Shown: positions 1-9,056, numbered from the stretch's first letter. The stretch is DNA of 47,825 nucleotides from Deltaproteobacteria bacterium (GCA_025363655.1 JANYDK010000101.1:1-47825); one strand, 5' to 3'. Translations and numbers: made by a program. The notes: a model not told the origin generated them from the sequence alone.

Positions 1-305
1 GAACGTGCAGATCACCGGCGCACCCGCGGGCCAAGGCGCGCTCGTGGTCAAGGGGGCCTCCGACATCGGGCCGGGCATGAACCTCAGCACCAACGGCGCC
101 CACGTCGATGCTGATGCCGTTGTTGGCGTTGGTGTTGAAGAGGTTGTCGCCTGAGCTCGACCCGATGATGTGGACGTTGCCGCTGCCGATGACGTTGATG
201 CCGTTGGCGCCGTTGGTGCTGAGGTTCATGCCCGGCCCGATGTCGGAGGCCCCCTTGACCACGAGCGCGCCTTGGCCCGCGGGTGCGCCGGTGATCTGCA
301 CGTTC
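1..305. repeat. Perfect 100-bp inverted repeat at window edge
   Basis: Bases 1-100 are the exact reverse complement of 206-305 (position i pairs with 306-i), and the match stops abruptly at 101/205. The 105-bp spacer is unique. The right arm lies inside the beta-helix lipoprotein frame and reads sensibly there. The left arm therefore appears to be a folded-back copy, either a chimeric contig end or a real palindromic rearrangement. Confidence 0.95.
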
Positions 306-1021
306 TTGATTTTCGCGGGTGCGACGACGATGCCGTTGTTGAGGACGATCGCGTTTCCCGAGAAGCCGGTCGGCGGGAGCACCGCAAAGCCATCGACGGC
401 GCCCCCAGGCTCGATTTCGACGATGCAATTGCCGGAGCCGACCGGACAGCTTCCGCCGCCGGTGATGCGCGCGGCCACGCCTGGACCGACGAGCGCGATG
501 TTGTTGCGCACCACGACCACGCCCGTCTCGTTGTAAGCGACGACCGAAGCGCTGGTGCCGCCGACGACGTGAATCGTGCGCGTCGACAGCAGGATCCACG
601 AGAGCTCGGTCGCTTCGCGAATGGTGTGGAACGGGCAGTCGGAGGTGCCGTTGCTCGGCTTCTTCGACGTGGCGTCGACATAGAGATCGGGAGCAGCGGC
701 CGCGAGGACCGAGCAGGGACTGATCGCGTCGGTGCCAGCCTCGATCGGGATCGCATCGGGGGACGCGTCGAGGATCGGGTTGGTGTCGATGCCGCCGTCA
801 CTGCTGCCGCCGTCGGTCCCGCTGTCGGACCCGCCATCACTGCCAATGACGTCGCTGCCGACGTCGGGACTTGGGCTGGTGTCGAGGTCGGCGCTGTCGG
901 TGGGCGGCGCTCCGGTGTCGTCTCCTCCGCCGGCGACGTCGAAGCTCGCGGACGAGCAACCAAAAGTAGCGACCGTGAACAGAGCCGTCGAAGCACGCAG
1001 AGCGGCCGAGCGCAGGGACAT
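1..1021 (-). CDS. Partial surface lipoprotein with beta-helix-like repeats
   Basis: The frame opens at ATG 1021 and runs off the left edge with no stop. The N-terminus (MSLRSAALRAS...VATFGC) looks like a lipoprotein signal with the acceptor Cys near residue 20, though the lipobox is not canonical. A roughly 60-residue linker rich in Asp, Gly, Ser and Thr follows. From about residue 95 the protein has short repeats with Gly/Asn turns and Val/Ile strands (for example NGINVIGSGNVHIIG), as in right-handed parallel beta-helix proteins. I infer a secreted or outer-membrane anchored surface protein of unknown ligand. Only 101-1021 (307 codons) should be trusted: below 101 the sequence is the reverse complement of 206-305, so the frame reads antisense there. 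The true C-terminus is not in the window. Confidence 0.65.
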   Translation of the reverse strand, partial: MSLRSAALRASTALFTVATFGCSSASFDVAGGGDDTGAPPTDSADLDTSPSPDVGSDVIGSDGGSDSGTDGGSSDGGIDTNPILDASPDAIPIEAGTDAISPCSVLAAAAPDLYVDATSKKPSNGTSDCPFHTIREATELSWILLSTRTIHVVGGTSASVVAYNETGVVVVRNNIALVGPGVAARITGGGSCPVGSGNCIVEIEPGGAVDGFAVLPPTGFSGNAIVLNNGIVVAPAKIKNVQITGAPAGQGALVVKGASDIGPGMNLSTNGANGINVIGSGNVHIIGSSSGDNLFNTNANNGISIDVGAVGAEVHARPDVGGPLDHERALARGCAGDLHV

Positions 1022-1175
1022 TCGTTGCCTCCATCGTCGACACAGCAAGAGCCGAGCCCCGAGGTCAGGAGGAGAGCCCCGTCGACGAATCGTCGACAAA
1101 AATAGGGATCGCACACGTTGCCCCACACACGCGGAGACATTCGGTGCGTTGAACTTTTTGCGAGCGACGCTGGAA

Positions 1176-3782
1176 TCAGTCCCAGCGCGAGATGAGCGGC
1201 GAAGGGTCTCCGGTGGCCACGAGCCACAGCTGGTGCGCCGCGCGCGTGGCGCCGATGTGCAGCAGATGGCGCGACTCGTCGTCGTTGCCGTAGCTCTGCG
1301 CGTTGACGTCGAGGAGGACGACGTAGTCCCACTCGAGGCCCTTCACCTGCTTGACGTCGGTGACGTCGACGCCGTTGCGGAAGACGAAGTCCTGCTCGCG
1401 CACCCGCCGAAGGTTGGGGATCTCGGCGCGCGAGAGCACGTCGTAGTAGATTTCGGCCTGCCACGGGTGACGGGCGACGAGGGCGATGCTCGCCATCGGT
1501 TCACGCATCGCCAAGTCACGAAGCGCGCTCGCGAGAAAAGCCGCCGCGGCACCTGCGTCGCCGAAGAGGTGGCACTCGATGGGAGCGCCGTCACGCGTCG
1601 CCGTCGGCGGCACCTCGGGCGCGAGCGGTCCGAGCACCTCGCGTGCGAGCTCGAGCACCTGCCGGGTCGAGCGGTAGCCAATCGTCAGCGGCTCCACCTC
1701 GACGTGCGGAAGGCCTAGTTTTTCCAGGGCGGGAGCGAACTCACCGAGGCCGGTGTCGAGGGTGAGCCGCTGCGCGACGTCGCCCGCCAAGGTCATCGAG
1801 CGCTCGCCGCCGACGAGGTTGGTGCAGCCGACCAAGACCGCCAGATCGATGGCCGCGCAGTCCTGCACCTCGTCGACGAAGACGTGCTCGTACATCAACG
1901 TCTGCTTGCCCTTGCCGTGAATCGCGCCGCGCACGCGTTGGTAGAGACGGAGGAAGAGCGCGTCGTCTTCAGCGTCGAGCGCGGGGCCGAGCTCTTCTTC
2001 TTCGTCGGCGGCGCGACCGTCCATGCCTTGCCGACGCGCGGGCCCTTCGTCGCGATCGCCACCGTCGTCGTCGTCGCGATAGGCCGGGCGCTTCTCGTCG
2101 TCGTCGGCGGTGCTGCGCGCCTTCGGCTTCGGCCGGATGCGCTCGCCGTCGATCGAATCGTCGTCGATGCGCTCGGCCTCTTCGGCGGTGGCCCCACGAT
2201 CGTCGCGCGCGCGGCGGCCCGCTTCACCCTCGGGCTCGACGTCTTTCCCGTCTCGCCCGTCTTTGCCGCGAATCTCGGTGTGACCCCCGAGGAGCGAGAC
2301 GACGGCCTCGCAGCGACGCGAGCACCAACGAAGCGACTCTTCGACGTCGTTGCGCGTGAGCGGCGCCAAGCCAGCCACCGGCGGCGCCTGCAAGAGCCCG
2401 AGGATGGCTGTCCGATCGGTGAGCAGTTCAGCCCAAATCCAGACGATTTCGCGCGCACGTCGGTAGTTGCGCGTGACCGCGTGCTCGAGCGGAAGACGTG
2501 TCGTCGACACCGGAGGCGGCGCGATCGCCAACTTGACGAGCCCGGTGATCCAGCGACGAAGGCCGGCGAGGCGTCCGGCGATCGGACTCTCGTGGAGCGC
2601 ATCCCAGGCCGCGAGGAAGGGCTTGCCCACCTCGGGCGCGGCCTTCTCGAAGAGCGCGCGCAGCTCGACGTCGATTGATCGGCTCAGCTCGTCGACGCGT
2701 GACTCGAGGAGCCCGAGCAGCGCCGGATGCTTCTTCAGCTTCACCACCGCCGAGGGCGTCTCGTCGGTGACGCGCGACGGGAGCTGCGGCAAGGCCCGGA
2801 TGCGCGCGTCGCGTTGCCACTCTGCGAGGGTGACGACCGGCACGTCGGGCACCTCGAGCGCCGGGAGCACGCGCGCCGTGTAGTTCGCGAGCGCGCGGCT
2901 CGGCACGATGACGATCATCCGATCGGCGACGAAGCGACGCGGCGCCTGGAACGCGAGGTAGGCGATGCGATGCAAGCCGATCGTCGTCTTGCCGCTGCCC
3001 GCCCCACCCTGGATGACGACCACGCCCGCCGCCGGCCGAGAGATCGCCTCGAACTGCTTCGGATCGAGAAGAGCCGCGATTTCAGGGAGAAAACGATCGC
3101 GACGACCGATTCCCTCTTCGCCGTGCCCTTCGCCGAGCACGCCACGTCGCGTCGCCTGCTCGCTCGGAAGAACGGCGGTGCCTTGTCCGCCCGCGAGACG
3201 CGTCGCGCGCGCAGCGACGGTGCGAAAGCTCCCGTCCTTGGTACGGATGTAGATCGCCTCCGCACCGCCGACACGCATCAACTTCCCATGCGTGATGGTG
3301 ACGTCGCGCCGAACGACGACCTCGCCCTCGACGTCCTTGTCGCCGAACGACTCCTCGTAGGACTCACCCTCTTGGTAGCGGTAGTAGATGCGGCTCACCG
3401 GCGCGTTGCGCCAATCGACGACGCGCACGCCCCGCTCGGAGTCGAGATACGTCGCCCGCCCGAGGCACACGTCCCGCGCCCGCCCGCTCTCGAGCAGCCG
3501 CATGTGCGCAAAATAAGGCGATCGCGCGTCGAGCGTCCCCACCGGCACCTCGGCCCGCCGCGCCGCGACCGCCTGCAGACGCTCCATCTGCGCGATCAGC
3601 GGAGGAGCATCCTCGAGCCGCGCCTCGGCCAGCTCGTCACGCAACGCCACGAGCTCGGCGTCGTAATCACGCCGCACCGTCTGGAGCGTGCGCGCGCGCA
3701 GCGACTCATGGACGCGATCGAGCACTTTTTGCTCGTCGCGAACGACGTCGGGGAGGTCGGGATCCGGAAGGGGGGGGGTCAC
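1176..3782 (-). CDS. helD: HelD-like superfamily 1 helicase (UvrD/Rep-type ATPase)
   Basis: The product is 868 aa with a GTG start at 3782. An N-terminal helical arm (residues 10-80) precedes a beta-rich region with WRNAPVSRIYY and GESYEE, a signature of the HelD / helicase IV family. Walker A is GGAGSGKTT near residue 260. Walker B is VFVDEVQD late in the protein, followed by a C-terminal UvrD-like helicase segment ending near VKQVKGLEWDYVVL. A long acidic, low-complexity insertion (about 510-620) sits between the two helicase lobes. Known HelD proteins remove stalled RNA polymerase from DNA using ATP; that role is inferred here. The gene stands alone, 154 bp from the lipoprotein start and downstream of a decayed kelch gene. 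The start is uncertain because it follows a G-rich run. Confidence 0.85.
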   Translation of the reverse strand: MTPPLPDPDLPDVVRDEQKVLDRVHESLRARTLQTVRRDYDAELVALRDELAEARLEDAPPLIAQMERLQAVAARRAEVPVGTLDARSPYFAHMRLLESGRARDVCLGRATYLDSERGVRVVDWRNAPVSRIYYRYQEGESYEESFGDKDVEGEVVVRRDVTITHGKLMRVGGAEAIYIRTKDGSFRTVAARATRLAGGQGTAVLPSEQATRRGVLGEGHGEEGIGRRDRFLPEIAALLDPKQFEAISRPAAGVVVIQGGAGSGKTTIGLHRIAYLAFQAPRRFVADRMIVIVPSRALANYTARVLPALEVPDVPVVTLAEWQRDARIRALPQLPSRVTDETPSAVVKLKKHPALLGLLESRVDELSRSIDVELRALFEKAAPEVGKPFLAAWDALHESPIAGRLAGLRRWITGLVKLAIAPPPVSTTRLPLEHAVTRNYRRAREIVWIWAELLTDRTAILGLLQAPPVAGLAPLTRNDVEESLRWCSRRCEAVVSLLGGHTEIRGKDGRDGKDVEPEGEAGRRARDDRGATAEEAERIDDDSIDGERIRPKPKARSTADDDEKRPAYRDDDDGGDRDEGPARRQGMDGRAADEEEELGPALDAEDDALFLRLYQRVRGAIHGKGKQTLMYEHVFVDEVQDCAAIDLAVLVGCTNLVGGERSMTLAGDVAQRLTLDTGLGEFAPALEKLGLPHVEVEPLTIGYRSTRQVLELAREVLGPLAPEVPPTATRDGAPIECHLFGDAGAAAAFLASALRDLAMREPMASIALVARHPWQAEIYYDVLSRAEIPNLRRVREQDFVFRNGVDVTDVKQVKGLEWDYVVLLDVNAQSYGNDDESRHLLHIGATRAAHQLWLVATGDPSPLISRWD

Positions 3783-3932
3783 TGGGGGTTGGAGGGCGTA
3801 GGACGGGATTGGGGAGGATGCCAGTGGGCGCGGCCGCGGGCGCGGTACGCCGAGCGATGGCGTTCGACGAACGGACGTTCGATCGCCAGCGAGCGCGGCG
3901 ATCGAGCTCGCCCGACGACTATTCTTTACACA

Positions 3933-4250
3933 CTAAGGATGAAAGATGCCGCCGTCGGCGTAGCGTTTGGAGAAGCCGTCACTGCCACCCCAGATGATCG
4001 CTTCGCTTCCCGTCCAAACGATGTGTGCGCTGCGCCGCGCGATCGGAGCGCCGGCGGTATCGAGCTTCGACCAAGTGCCGCTCGCGAGATCGTAGGCGGC
4101 GCCGCCGCTCACCGGTGAAGGCATCGAGGTCGTGAGGCCCGACCAGACGAAGAGCTTCTTGCCGTCGCTCCATCGCCGCCGCTGGTGAGACGCGCGCCGG
4201 TCTTCTTTGCGAGGGTGCTGGCGTCGGTGCCCCCGTAACGCGAAAACGGC
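3933..4250 (-). pseudogene. Relic of a kelch-repeat protein gene
   Basis: The minus strand encodes a convincing kelch fragment, with WSDGKKLFVWSG, then SGGAAYDLASGTWSKLD, then RRSAHIVWTGSEAIIWGG, ending at a stop near 3933. The upstream part (YGGTDASTLAKKTGARL, roughly 4180-4240) is in a different frame, and the two join near 4173 only through a frameshift. A TGA lies just before that part. No start codon and no full set of blades is present. This is a decayed C-terminal piece of a kelch beta-propeller gene between the helD-like gene and a small membrane protein gene. Confidence 0.65.
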
Positions 4251-4270
4251 TCAGGTCATCGAGTCGAAGC

Positions 4271-4660
4271 TCAGACCTTCGCCTTCGTCTTCACGACGAG
4301 GGGAAGAACCACGGCGGCGACTGCGCCGAGGAAGACCATCCAAAGCCCGTAGCCGGCGGCGTCGTGGAACATGGCGAGGACGACGCGGGCGACGGAGAAG
4401 ACGCCGTAGCCAAGGATGCCGATGCCGGTGAGGAAGGCGGCGCGGCGGGCCATGATCGGGCTGCGGAGGGCGCCGAAGATCATGAAGGCGCCGCCGACGG
4501 GGATGATGAAGAGGGCGTAGCGATCCCAGCCGCTGGCGGCGCGCGCGAGGTCGAGCCCGCTGACGGTCGCGCCCCATCCACGCAGCCACTGCGTGAAGAA
4601 GCCGACGACGAGGAGGACCCCCGCGAACCCGATGAGCTTGGAGACCGAACGCTCTTCCAT
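4271..4660 (-). CDS. Small integral membrane protein, unknown function
   Basis: The product is 129 aa from ATG 4660 (MEERSVSKLIGFAG). A longer frame exists upstream but is Arg-rich and unlikely to be coding. Four hydrophobic segments are visible, around residues 7-22, 42-62, 70-92 and 100-122. A short basic tail (KTKAKV) suggests a cytoplasmic C-terminus. No enzyme motif is recognised. No clear ribosome binding site precedes the start, so the start is moderately secure. The gene lies 70 bp downstream of the histidine kinase gene on the same strand and may be its last operon member or independent. Confidence 0.6.
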   Translation of the reverse strand: MEERSVSKLIGFAGVLLVVGFFTQWLRGWGATVSGLDLARAASGWDRYALFIIPVGGAFMIFGALRSPIMARRAAFLTGIGILGYGVFSVARVVLAMFHDAAGYGLWMVFLGAVAAVVLPLVVKTKAKV

Positions 4661-4730
4661 TGCGGAAAGTCTCACCGAGCGTCGGCGTGTCGGCAAGGCC
4701 GGGCGAGCGCGACGAAGACGATGCGCTGCA

Positions 4731-6626
4731 TCAAGCAGGAGCGGCTTCGACGAGGGCAACGACTTGCGACGGCAAAAAAGGCTTCTCCAGGCACTCGTTT
4801 TGGATGCTGGCGAGGAACTCTTCGACGCCGGAGCCGAAGACGCCGCCGGTCATGAAGACGATTTTGGCGGCCGCGGAGGGGAGCTCGCGAAGGAGTTGGC
4901 GATAGAGCTCGATGCCGCTGAGCTCGGGCATCATCAAATCGCAGAAGATGACGTCGAAGACGCTGGCGCGGACGAGCTGCAACGCCTGCGAGCCGTGCGT
5001 GGCGACGACGACGTCGTGACGGGCGCCGAGGAGGAGCGCGAAGGCTTCACCGATCTCGACCTCGTCGTCGACCACCAGCACTCGCCGTCGCGACGTCGCC
5101 TGCGGCGAGTCCTTCGGCGGCACGATGCGTGGACGTGGCGCTTTGTCCGGCGCGGCGGAGGATGCCGGCGGAAGGAGCACGCGAAAGGTCGAGCCCTTGC
5201 CGAGCACCGTCTCGAGCTCGATGCGACCGCCGAACGAGGAGACGAGCTTTTGGCAGATGGCGAGGCCGAGGCCGGTGCCGACGCCGACGGCTTTGGTGGT
5301 GAAGAACGCTTCGAAGACCTGGGACACGTTCTCCGGTGCGATGCCGGTGCCGGTGTCACGCACCTCGACCACCGCTTCTCCGGCGGCGTTCGTGCGGGTG
5401 ACGAGGCGGATGCGTTGATGGACGGCGTCGCCGACGGGGATCGCGTGCGCCGCGTTCTGGATGAGGTTGAGGAAGACCTGCACGAGGCGTGGCTCGTTGG
5501 CGTCGACGAGCGGGACCGCGCCGAAATCTTTCTCCAGCGTGGCGTGGTGCCGAACCTCGTTGCGGATGAGGCTCGAGGCCGAGTCGAGGAGGCGACGAAG
5601 ATCGATGCGCGATGTCGTGTCTTGCTCGATGCGCGAAAATGCCCGCAAATCACGGACGATCAAGCGCACGCGTTCGGCGCCGCTGAGGCAGGCGCGGAGG
5701 CCCTTCATCACGTCTTCGTGGGTGGCGTCGTCGAGCGCCTCGCCCTTCGTTCGGCCGAGCGTGTCGAGGACGAAGTCGACGTTGCTCATGACGTAGGCGA
5801 GTGGGTTGTTGATCTCGTGGGCCACGCCCGCGGCGAGCGTGCCCATCGTCGCCAGGCGATCGGAGAGCTGCAGTTGCGCCTGCGCCCGGCGGAGCTCGCG
5901 ATCGTCACGGGCGACGACGACGATGCCCTCGAGCGCGCCGTCGCTCGCGAGAATCGGCGAGACGTTGACCGAGAGCGCGATCGGCTCGCCTGATTTTCCA
6001 CGGAAAATCAGCGCTCGATTGCGCACCGGACTCTTCTCGACGGCGACGGCGAGACCTTCGGCAAACGAGGCGTCGCGGGGGCCGACGAGGCCGTCGAAGC
6101 GGAGCCCGACGAGCGCGAGCGCGTGATCGAAGCCGAGGAGCCGCGCTGCCGCTCGATTGGCGCGCCGGACGTGACGTTGCAAATCGAGCAGGAGCACGCC
6201 GTCGACCATCGAGTCGAGGATCGTCTCGAGGACGGCGCGGTGACGATCGACCTCCGAGAACGCCTCACCGACCTTGCCCGCGGTGTTGTTGAGGAGCGAC
6301 GCGAGGACGTCGATCGGGTCGCCTTTCTCCGAGCGCTCGGCGCGCGCATCGAAGTTGCCGGCGGCGAGCGAGGCGAAGGCTTCGGTGAGCTGCGCGACCC
6401 CGCGCTCGAGCCCTTCGCGTTGACGTTCACGCTCTTTCCACAGCCGATCGAGCTCCTCGGCGATGACGTTGACGAACATCGCCATCACGTCGGTGGTGTC
6501 TTTTTTGAAGCTTCGCGGGACCCGCACCGTGAAGTCGGCGCGCGCCAAGCGTACGAGCGCGGGGATGACCTCCTCGGCGATGGCGCGTTCAATCGCGCGC
6601 TCGGGAGGCGTCGCTTCCTCGGTCAC
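4731..6626 (-). CDS. Soluble hybrid histidine kinase with C-terminal receiver
   Basis: The product is 631 aa from GTG 6626, chosen because it overlaps the preceding gene stop by four bases (GTGA). The longer upstream frame only shadows that gene. Residues 15-125 hold two HAMP-like stretches (ending GNFDARAERSEKGDPIDVL). A PAS-like domain follows (about 130-245), then a HisKA domain with the phosphoacceptor in AAGVAHEINNPLAY (His270). Next is an HATPase domain with DTGTGI and GTGLGLAI, and finally a receiver (about 510-631) with VVDDE, the phospho-Asp in FCDLMMPE (about 563) and EKPF. There is no membrane segment, so sensing is cytoplasmic. It is the last gene of a four-gene signalling operon. 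The signal and the output are unknown. Confidence 0.88.
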   Translation of the reverse strand: MTEEATPPERAIERAIAEEVIPALVRLARADFTVRVPRSFKKDTTDVMAMFVNVIAEELDRLWKERERQREGLERGVAQLTEAFASLAAGNFDARAERSEKGDPIDVLASLLNNTAGKVGEAFSEVDRHRAVLETILDSMVDGVLLLDLQRHVRRANRAAARLLGFDHALALVGLRFDGLVGPRDASFAEGLAVAVEKSPVRNRALIFRGKSGEPIALSVNVSPILASDGALEGIVVVARDDRELRRAQAQLQLSDRLATMGTLAAGVAHEINNPLAYVMSNVDFVLDTLGRTKGEALDDATHEDVMKGLRACLSGAERVRLIVRDLRAFSRIEQDTTSRIDLRRLLDSASSLIRNEVRHHATLEKDFGAVPLVDANEPRLVQVFLNLIQNAAHAIPVGDAVHQRIRLVTRTNAAGEAVVEVRDTGTGIAPENVSQVFEAFFTTKAVGVGTGLGLAICQKLVSSFGGRIELETVLGKGSTFRVLLPPASSAAPDKAPRPRIVPPKDSPQATSRRRVLVVDDEVEIGEAFALLLGARHDVVVATHGSQALQLVRASVFDVIFCDLMMPELSGIELYRQLLRELPSAAAKIVFMTGGVFGSGVEEFLASIQNECLEKPFLPSQVVALVEAAPA

Positions 6627-7051
6627 ATCCGACCGCCGCTCGCCGCGTTCATTTCGGCGATCCAGGCGCGCGCGTCGTCGAGCGATTTGAAGACGTTGGT
6701 CGGCCTCCCCGGCTTCGAGAGACCGGTGAAGACCTGCGAGGTGGCGTAGCCGTAGAAGGTCTCGCCGACGAGCGCGAAACAGGTCGTCGGCAAGGCGTTC
6801 GCTTCGTCCGCGTAGACCGCGCGCGCGCCGGCGTCTTGTTGCACGACCGTGTCCATGAAGACGACGACGGCCCCGGGATGACCGAGCCCGCGCCAGTGGC
6901 CTGCTTGGAAGGCGAGGCTCTCGCGCGCCGTCTTCTCGTCGTCGGTCGTGTTCTCGTGAGGGATGATGCCGAGGATGTCGGGCGCGAGTTCGTAGAAGTC
7001 GGCGTTGCTCGAAGAACCGACTTTCTTCCACGCAGGGTCGAGGTTGGTCAT
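6623..7051 (-). CDS. SpoIIAA/STAS-like small protein in signalling operon
   Basis: The product is 142 aa from ATG 7051. The order of beta and alpha segments (FYELAPDILGII, then AVVVFMDTVV, then TCFALVGETFYGYATSQVF) and the end motif FKSLDDARAWIAEM resemble the SpoIIAA-like/STAS fold. Proteins of this fold often carry SLDDAxAWL-type C-termini and act as binding partners of kinases or sigma regulators. No catalytic residues are evident. It sits between the response regulator (35 bp gap) and the hybrid kinase (4-bp overlap), which suggests it modulates or is modulated by the kinase. The family assignment rests on pattern only. Confidence 0.6.
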   Translation of the reverse strand: MTNLDPAWKKVGSSSNADFYELAPDILGIIPHENTTDDEKTARESLAFQAGHWRGLGHPGAVVVFMDTVVQQDAGARAVYADEANALPTTCFALVGETFYGYATSQVFTGLSKPGRPTNVFKSLDDARAWIAEMNAASGGRM

Positions 7052-7086
7052 GGTCGTCGCTCCTTCACGGACTCGTCACGGGTTCT

Positions 7087-7707
7087 TCAGGGATTCTCGG
7101 CGGTCGTCTGCTCGTCCCAAATCGGCCCCGTCGGGACGCTCGCGAGGAGCGTCGAGAGCACCGGCACACCCACACGATCGAGCACGTTTCGCAGGGCGAG
7201 GACGTCGATCTCGTGGACGCCGTCGACCGGGAGCCCGCCGCCGATGCCGGGGAATTGCTTCTCGAGCGCTTGGAGAAGTCGTGCACGCATCTGCAGCGCG
7301 GCGTCGGCATCGGCGCGACGACGGAGCTCTTCGACCCGGGCCAGCGCCTCGCGAATGCTCTGCCGGAGGACTTCGTTGCGCCACGGTTTGGTGAAGTAAC
7401 GATGGACCTCGCTGCGGTTGATCGCATCCATCGCCGACTCGAGCGACGCGTCGCCGGTGAGGAGCACGCGCACCACTTCGGGACGCGTGGCGCGCACGTG
7501 GGCGACGAGCTCGAGGCCGTTGAGCTCGGGCATGTCGATGTCGGCGATGAGCAGATCGACGACGCCGCGATCGACCAGCTCGCGCGCCTCGATCGCCGAA
7601 GTCGTGCCGAGGAAGCGATAGGGCTCGCCACGCAGCGCACGGCGCAAACTCTCGATGATTTCAGCCTCGTCGTCGACGGCGAGGACGGTCTTGGTGTTGG
7701 GGCTCAT
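7087..7707 (-). CDS. Response regulator with uncharacterised C-terminal tail
   Basis: The product is 206 aa from ATG 7707, whose ATGA overlaps the upstream kinase stop. Residues 6-125 form a receiver domain with VDDE, the phosphoacceptor in IADIDMPELNG (Asp56), LLTGDAS and YFTKPW. The motif set is typical of regulators paired with HD-GYP or kinase systems. The remaining 80 residues start with a short coiled coil (EALARVEELRRRADADAA) and carry no DNA-binding or enzymatic motif. It probably works by protein contact, for example with the co-encoded hybrid kinase or SpoIIAA-like protein. Confidence 0.85.
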   Translation of the reverse strand: MSPNTKTVLAVDDEAEIIESLRRALRGEPYRFLGTTSAIEARELVDRGVVDLLIADIDMPELNGLELVAHVRATRPEVVRVLLTGDASLESAMDAINRSEVHRYFTKPWRNEVLRQSIREALARVEELRRRADADAALQMRARLLQALEKQFPGIGGGLPVDGVHEIDVLALRNVLDRVGVPVLSTLLASVPTGPIWDEQTTAENP

Positions 7708-9014
7708 TCGAGCCACCTTCGCCATCCCGAGCGCGGCAACGATTTTCCGAGGTCGGCGAGGGCGAGCAGCAGCTCGTCGACCGTTTGGAAGCGCTCGGCC
7801 GGGAGCTTGGCCATCGCCCGCTCGACGAGGCGTTGGAGCTCGGTCGGCACCGGGCCCTCGACGCCGATGATCTCGGGCACCGGCTCGGTGCGGTGCTTGA
7901 GGAAGACGTCGGCCGGCGTCTGCCCGGTGAACGGCGCGCGCCCGCTGAGGATGCGAAAGAGGATGACGCCGAGCGAGTAGATGTCGCTCCGCGTATCGAC
8001 GGCCTCGCCGAGCCACTGCTCGGGCGACATGTAGCCGACCGTGCCGCCGAAGCCAGCGCGACCGCCCTGCCCTGGCGACTTCATGTCGACGATGCGTGCG
8101 AGACCGAAATCGCCGATTTTCGTCGCGTCGTTCTCACCGACGAAGATGTTCGCGGGGGTGAGATCGCGATGCACGACCCCCTCTGCAGCCGCCGCAGCGA
8201 GCGCCTCGGCGACGTTGCGGGCGATGACGAGGGCGCGATCGATCGAGAGGCCCTGGGGCGCCGTGTGCAACATCGTCGAGAGCGTCGGCCAGGCGACGAG
8301 CTCCATCACCAGATACGACCGTCCATCGCGGAGCGAGCCGAAGTCGGTGACGTCGACGATGCCGGGATGACGCGCCCGACAGGCGGCGCGCGCCTCGACG
8401 AGGAACTGCGCGGCGATGGTCGGCTCGTGCGCCGACGAGGGATGGAGCACCTTCACCGCCACGCTCTTCTGCAACGCGACGTGCTCGGCGCGATAGACGA
8501 CGCCCATCCCCCCTTGCCCGAGGAGGCCAGAAATACGGTACATGCCGATCATTCCGCGCCCGGCCGCGAGGCTCTCGGGGGAGCTGTCGTGCTCGTCCGA
8601 GGTCTCTCCCGAGGCGACGCGATGAATCTCGGCGGCGAGCCCTCCTCGCGTCGCGCGGACGGCGACGAGCAGCTCGGTGACCGGCGCGTCGAGACTCTCG
8701 TTTCGCGAGCTGGCCCGCACCCGCAGCCTGCCGAACTGAACGTCTGGGAGGCCGACGGTGAGGCCGGCGATGAGCGCGATGCGGGCAGCGAGCGCGTCCC
8801 CGAAGCTGGAAGGCACGGTCGCGACGGTGATCGACTCCAGCGCCCGCTCGTGAACGATGCCGTGAGCGTGCTCTTCCGGGACGATGGTGATCGAACCCGA
8901 CAGCTCGATCAGCGTCCAAAGGAGCAAGTCGACGAGCTCGACGGGAGATGCGCCCGGAGCTTTGGCGCTCTCCCGCAGAGTGTCGATGTCGTCTGCGGCG
9001 GCTAGCTGGCTCAT
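7704..9014 (-). CDS. Eukaryotic-type Ser/Thr protein kinase
   Basis: The product is 436 aa and first in the signalling operon. The kinase domain occupies about residues 157-436. It has the glycine loop GLLGQGGMGVVYRAEH, catalytic Lys in VAVKVL, catalytic loop HRDLTPANIF, DFGLA, and the activation segment GTVGYMSPEQ. These are the motifs of active myxobacterial Pkn kinases. No membrane segment or PASTA repeat follows; the protein ends soon after the kinase C-lobe. The first 150 residues hold EEHAHGIVHERA, TVPSSFGDALAARIALIAGL and VQFGRLRV. They faintly resemble the N-terminal part of GspE/PilB-type ATPases without the ATPase; this is a weak inference. Translation is coupled to the downstream regulator by a 4-bp overlap. 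Confidence 0.88.
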   Translation of the reverse strand: MSQLAAADDIDTLRESAKAPGASPVELVDLLLWTLIELSGSITIVPEEHAHGIVHERALESITVATVPSSFGDALAARIALIAGLTVGLPDVQFGRLRVRASSRNESLDAPVTELLVAVRATRGGLAAEIHRVASGETSDEHDSSPESLAAGRGMIGMYRISGLLGQGGMGVVYRAEHVALQKSVAVKVLHPSSAHEPTIAAQFLVEARAACRARHPGIVDVTDFGSLRDGRSYLVMELVAWPTLSTMLHTAPQGLSIDRALVIARNVAEALAAAAAEGVVHRDLTPANIFVGENDATKIGDFGLARIVDMKSPGQGGRAGFGGTVGYMSPEQWLGEAVDTRSDIYSLGVILFRILSGRAPFTGQTPADVFLKHRTEPVPEIIGVEGPVPTELQRLVERAMAKLPAERFQTVDELLLALADLGKSLPRSGWRRWLE

Positions 9015-9056
9015 CCGAACTAGCCAGCATCCTACGCCGAAATTCGTTCGGTCAGC

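Noticed and set aside
6627-7031. Upstream extension of the hybrid histidine kinase
   Set aside because: It overlaps the SpoIIAA-like gene in another frame and is Arg-rich; the GTG at 6626 fits the overlap with the previous stop.
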